A stretch of 64,000 bases of DNA from CAYZJV01 sp049310885. GTDB taxonomy: Bacteria; Spirochaetota; Spirochaetia; Sphaerochaetales; Sphaerochaetaceae. Shown here one piece after another: positions 60,750 to 64,000 of the stretch (position 1 is its first letter; each line of letters begins with the position of its first letter). The DNA lies in assembly GCF_049310885.1 (NCBI RefSeq), contig NZ_JBMDYO010000006.1, positions 62,001 to 126,000 on the forward strand, written 5' to 3'. Position numbers and translations under genes: made by a program. The notes under the pieces are model-generated. The model ran no database searches. It saw only the letters and a list, made by a program, of their open reading frames with translations, and was not told where the DNA came from.

Positions 60750-63629
60750 TTATGAAATCTTACCCAGTTCTCGAAGAATCTTTTCCGGAGTAAATGGCCA
60801 GGAACGGATCCATACACCGACTGCATCGTAAATAGCATTCGCGATTGCTGGAGCTGCTCCGTTGGTAGCGATCTCGCTTATCGATTTTGCTCCATACGGT
60901 CCGAATTCATCATCCTCATCAATCAACACTGCTTTAAATTCCTCTGGCAGTTCGCTGGTCATGGGAACACCATAGGTAGTGAAATTGGCTGCTTTGCAGA
61001 CACCTTCGCTATCGAGCACCATGTCCTCATATAATGAATGTCCGATCGATTTGAACGCAGCTCCATACATTTGACAAAGGGCTAATTCAGGATTGATTGG
61101 TGTTCCTGCATCCTGAAGAGCATAGAATTTCTGAACCTTCACTTGTCCGGTCTTCACATTCACAGCGACCTGGGCAAAATGGGCTCCATAGGGAATGGCA
61201 GCATTGTTGGTCACAAATGAACCGTAACCTACCAACTGTCCTCTACCAACTCCGGTCAGCGCATCATGGCTAAGGGTAGCATAAGAGAGATGTTTTCCAC
61301 TCTTCTTGGATACGATTTTACCGGGAGCCTGCAGCTCGAGATTCGAAACGTCCTCATCCATTTGCAAAGCCGCCTCCGCCAATACCTTCTTTTTCAAATC
61401 CTGTGCAGCCTTGAGAGTCGCGTTACCGGAGAAATAGGTTCCACTGGAAGCATATGCACCGGTATCAAACATCGTATTGTCGGTATCACCTGAGAGAATG
61501 GAGACCTTGTCCATTGGCACACACAAGACTTCGCTGACACATTTGACACTAATGGTATCCAGACCTGTACCCAAGTCGCTTCCACCACTATGCACCATGA
61601 ACGTACCATCGGTATTCATCACTACATCGCAAGTCGAGTGATCCAGTCCGGGCAATCCCGAACCCTGTTGGATCATGGCAAAACCCTTCCCGATCTTCCA
61701 ATCGGGATCCGCTGAGGTCTCTTCCCTACCCCAGCCGATCATCTCGGCTCCCTGGTCAAGGGATTTACGGAGTCCACAGCTACCGACTGGAACTACTGTC
61801 CCCTCTCGACCTTCTCCAAGACTCTTAAGGATCTCCAACATGAAACCTCGTTCAACATGATTCTTTCGGGCGAACTCAAGCGCATCGATACCAAGGGCAT
61901 CAGCCATCTCTGACATTGCAGTCATCAAGGCATAGGAGCCTTTCGGAGCTCCGTATCCCTGGTATGCCCCTGTGGGAGGAATATTCGTGTAATAGGTTGT
62001 GACATCGAACTTCATATTCGGACAGCTGAGTAAGGGCAGTGTCTTGGAACACGCATTCATGGGAACAGTGAGACAATGGTTTCCGTATGGTCCAGTATTC
62101 GCACGGACATCCATGTATACGGCACTTAATGTGCCATCTTTCTTTGCGCCCATTTTTACCGTTACCCGCATGGGATGTCGGGTACTATTGGCGATGAACT
62201 CCTCTTCTCGTGTATTACGATAGAGTATAGGACGTCGGGTCAACCATGTCGCATAACCGGCAACATCTTCGACAAGGATATCCTGCTTTGAGCCATAGCC
62301 TCCACCGACCTTCTCTTTTACTACATGGATCTTATTCTCGTCGATTCCACAGACTTTCGCTACAATCCTGCGAAGGTGGAACGGCACCTGTGTCGATGCA
62401 TGTATTACCAGCCGATCATTGTCGATCTTGGAGTATACGATATGGGGTTCCAATGGAGTACACTGGATTTGTGAACTCTGGTAGGTCCTTTCAATCACCA
62501 CATCGGACTCTTCGAACCCCTTGTCCACATTACCGATCGCTCCATGGGCAGCAGCAGCCACGTTGTGCCGGTTGTCGGCATGCAGAGGGAATGGATAGAT
62601 TACCTTCCCCTCCCTTGGATCGACACCTTTATTGTATTCATCGAGATTATCGGGGGCTCCACTGAGGTACTCGGCAGCACCATTTTGGACTATAGGAGCA
62701 TCAGGAGCCATAGCTTCTTCAACGGTGAAAATCGGCTTCAACACCTCATACTCCACCTTGATCTTGGAACGCGCGGCTATAGCCTGTTCCTCGGTCTCGG
62801 CAACGATGGCAGCTACACGGTCACCCACATGACGGACTTTCCAGTTGAACAGTCTCCTGTCGTAGGGTGAAGGTTCGGGATTACCCTGTCCTGCCGACAT
62901 ATAGAATACATCGGGACAGTTATCAGCAGTTATGATCGATACAACACCGGGCATTGCTTCAGCCTCAGAGGTATCAATCTTGGTGATGAAAGCATGAGCG
63001 TAGGGACTGCGGAGCATTACCATGGTACAGGCTCCCGGTTCCACTCTATCCTCAACAAAGGACTTCCATCCCGCCACAAGCTGGCGACCATCGATTTTTG
63101 GTTTCACTTTACCGACATACGAGAGATTATCGCGGAACTCAGGAGCAATCTTGCTCTCATAGGAACCTTTCTCCATCCTCTCGCTTGCTAATTTCACCGC
63201 TAGGAAATAGTGTTCGTATCCCGTATCTCGTACAAAAATACCACTAAGGACGTCCTTAACCTCTTCACGACTTGGTTTTGGATTGTGTTCAAGCAACCAG
63301 GTTAATAAGAGGGCGGCTGCCGGCGCGTTGTAGGCTGATTGCACGATTCCTGCATCGATCATAGCCTCCTGTACGATAGACAACTGAGCTCCATGCGCCA
63401 ATGAATCAGACGTGCGGATCTCGACACCCTCCATCTCTGCGGCGAGAAGGAGATTAGCATAGACGGGAACGTCATCGACGAGAACTGTATCGCTCCCTGC
63501 GAAGCCTTCCCTGTCGTCACTATCACGTACTGCGAAATGGCCAAGGCTCACTAACATGCTTCTCAAAGTCTCCCCTGGAGCCACTTGTGTTGAGACTGGC
63601 CTACCATCTATAGTGCATCGTACGATCAT
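60750..63629 (-). CDS. xdhD: XdhD-type molybdenum hydroxylase with cysteine-less ferredoxin domain
   Basis: A 959-aa protein of the xanthine dehydrogenase family, fused as in E. coli XdhD (similar length). Start ATG 63629 overlaps the FAD-subunit stop (ATGA) behind GGAGGT. Residues 1-150 follow the plant-type [2Fe-2S] plus helical domain, but every cluster cysteine is replaced (FAGSDTVLVDD, VVQ-like IVQSAYNAPAAAL, SGIFVRDTGYEHYF). The molybdopterin part is normal: VGGGYGSKQD, GAYQGYGAPKGSYAL, SGGSDLGTGLDT and GAKSISEIATNGAAPAIANAI, with the catalytic Glu. Substrate is probably a purine. Electron transfer cannot use its own Fe-S clusters. Confidence 0.9.
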   Translation of the reverse strand: MIVRCTIDGRPVSTQVAPGETLRSMLVSLGHFAVRDSDDREGFAGSDTVLVDDVPVYANLLLAAEMEGVEIRTSDSLAHGAQLSIVQEAMIDAGIVQSAYNAPAAALLLTWLLEHNPKPSREEVKDVLSGIFVRDTGYEHYFLAVKLASERMEKGSYESKIAPEFRDNLSYVGKVKPKIDGRQLVAGWKSFVEDRVEPGACTMVMLRSPYAHAFITKIDTSEAEAMPGVVSIITADNCPDVFYMSAGQGNPEPSPYDRRLFNWKVRHVGDRVAAIVAETEEQAIAARSKIKVEYEVLKPIFTVEEAMAPDAPIVQNGAAEYLSGAPDNLDEYNKGVDPREGKVIYPFPLHADNRHNVAAAAHGAIGNVDKGFEESDVVIERTYQSSQIQCTPLEPHIVYSKIDNDRLVIHASTQVPFHLRRIVAKVCGIDENKIHVVKEKVGGGYGSKQDILVEDVAGYATWLTRRPILYRNTREEEFIANSTRHPMRVTVKMGAKKDGTLSAVYMDVRANTGPYGNHCLTVPMNACSKTLPLLSCPNMKFDVTTYYTNIPPTGAYQGYGAPKGSYALMTAMSEMADALGIDALEFARKNHVERGFMLEILKSLGEGREGTVVPVGSCGLRKSLDQGAEMIGWGREETSADPDWKIGKGFAMIQQGSGLPGLDHSTCDVVMNTDGTFMVHSGGSDLGTGLDTISVKCVSEVLCVPMDKVSILSGDTDNTMFDTGAYASSGTYFSGNATLKAAQDLKKKVLAEAALQMDEDVSNLELQAPGKIVSKKSGKHLSYATLSHDALTGVGRGQLVGYGSFVTNNAAIPYGAHFAQVAVNVKTGQVKVQKFYALQDAGTPINPELALCQMYGAAFKSIGHSLYEDMVLDSEGVCKAANFTTYGVPMTSELPEEFKAVLIDEDDEFGPYGAKSISEIATNGAAPAIANAIYDAVGVWIRSWPFTPEKILRELGKIS

Positions 63630-64000
63630 TGGGCACCTCCTTTGCTCTTCTTTCCGAGGCATACCCGGTATAGTTCAGAAACCGCGGTCCCAAGCAGATA
63701 ACGCTTATAGGTTGCGGATCCAGTAATATCATCGACAAATGCGATATCGTTGCCCGCTTGAGTTGCGGCATCTTCCGGAGTCTCGAACTGTCCATTGGAA
63801 ACTCCCTCTTCAACTTGTATGAGACGCGTTATCCCACTTCCCTTTACTGCTGCACAAATTCGTACATCGTGTGGTGCTCCACTAGAAAGGTCAGCACCAA
63901 AAGAGACGGTTACGGCGGCGGGGCTCTGTGCGGTTCTTGAGAATCTGTCAGATGCAACGAATCGGTTGACTTTGTTCAAAACGATTTTAAGTATAAGACT
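63626..64000 (-). CDS. FAD-binding subunit of a molybdenum hydroxylase, C-terminal part (truncated)
   Basis: The last ~124 codons of a CO-dehydrogenase-flavoprotein-type subunit (YgfM/XdhB-like), cut by the end of the window. The frame is open to base 64000, so the TTG at 63979 is not a real start. The residues visible (NRFVASDRFSRTAQSPAAVTV, written here as NRFVASDRFSRTAQ and SPAAVTVSFGADL) match the start of the C-terminal flavoprotein domain, where SRTAQ...A-V-V-A is typical. The end includes DITGSATYKRYLLGTAVSELY, the usual G-S-x-x-Y-K/R-R motif. It is translationally coupled to the XdhD-type gene (ATGA). Confidence 0.85.
   Translation of the reverse strand, partial: SLILKIVLNKVNRFVASDRFSRTAQSPAAVTVSFGADLSSGAPHDVRICAAVKGSGITRLIQVEEGVSNGQFETPEDAATQAGNDIAFVDDITGSATYKRYLLGTAVSELYRVCLGKKSKGGAQ

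Noticed and set aside
1..64000. tRNA genes, CRISPR arrays, insertion sequences, prophage or origin elements
   Set aside because: By eye I found no T-arm/cloverleaf candidate, no spaced repeat array, no transposase or integrase, and no DnaA-box cluster. A dedicated search could still find a missed tRNA.

Overview
The window reads as a compact, moderate-G+C bacterial chromosome segment. It most likely comes from a spirochaete of the Sphaerochaeta/Treponema type. I infer this from several things: a long-form PPi-dependent phosphofructokinase; an acetate kinase with a C-terminal extension; the order CMP kinase - small omega-like subunit - miaA, which I remember from Borrelia; a small CxxC zinc-ribbon protein of a type I recall from spirochaetes; and a MurE without the diaminopimelate motif. 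No rRNA, tRNA, CRISPR array, insertion sequence or prophage was recognised. Genes are tightly packed, with many 4-bp ATGA overlaps and three convergent pairs that overlap in antisense. No gene-free stretch reaches 300 bases; the longest are 55925-56141 (217 bp), 29064-29277 (214 bp), 5740-5928 (189 bp), 60573-60749 (177 bp) and 59219-59372 (154 bp).

Layout. 1-3073: 3' part of lon, a U32 peptidase-family gene and a 58-aa Hc1-like basic protein. 3088-8465 (minus): valS, then a cysS - ECF sigma - anti-sigma unit. 8538-12311: murB, an unknown exported protein, ackA. 12305-19135 (minus): a cytidylate-kinase-like protein; an aroF-type DAHP synthase / DJ-1 / DUF1846 unit; an ArsC-like / WalJ-like hydrolase / acyl-CoA ligase unit. 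19271-24529: asnS, a LuxR-type regulator, a YaiI/YqxD protein, PPi-PFK, a DUF364-type protein. 24629-29063 (minus): acyl-CoA ligase, yhbY, iron-type alcohol dehydrogenase and a ROK regulator in one unit. 29278-33574: folC, an RqcH/NFACT protein and a membrane protein resembling a decayed kinase. 33557-40714 (minus): miaA, rpoZ-like, CMP kinase, yicC, murC, a solitary zinc-ribbon gene, an outer-membrane protein and a D12-class methylase with an altered catalytic motif.

40733-48709 (plus): murE, ddl, dinB, trmL, proC, serS, pncB. 48696-52804 (minus): proA, proB, a glycosyltransferase-like gene and a cell-wall amidase. 52999-55924: a FecBCD-type iron/cobalamin ABC importer. 56142-64000: a purine-salvage/catabolism region with an NCS2 permease, adenine deaminase, YgeW-type carbamoyltransferase, XdhD-type molybdenum hydroxylase and a truncated FAD subunit. 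It resembles part of the E. coli yge/ygf cluster.

The most interesting signals are in the purine region and in the start regions of several genes. ade and ygeW share an 18-bp tandem repeat (16/18 identical) just upstream of their -35 boxes, which suggests a common activator. The XdhD protein keeps a [2Fe-2S]-type N-terminal domain but has lost all eight cluster-binding cysteines. murB and folC each have their start codon at the predicted +1 of transcription, which suggests leaderless mRNAs. The acyl-CoA ligase and NCS2 permease promoters each carry a palindrome over the -10 box. All promoter, operator and start-site statements were read by eye and have not been tested statistically.
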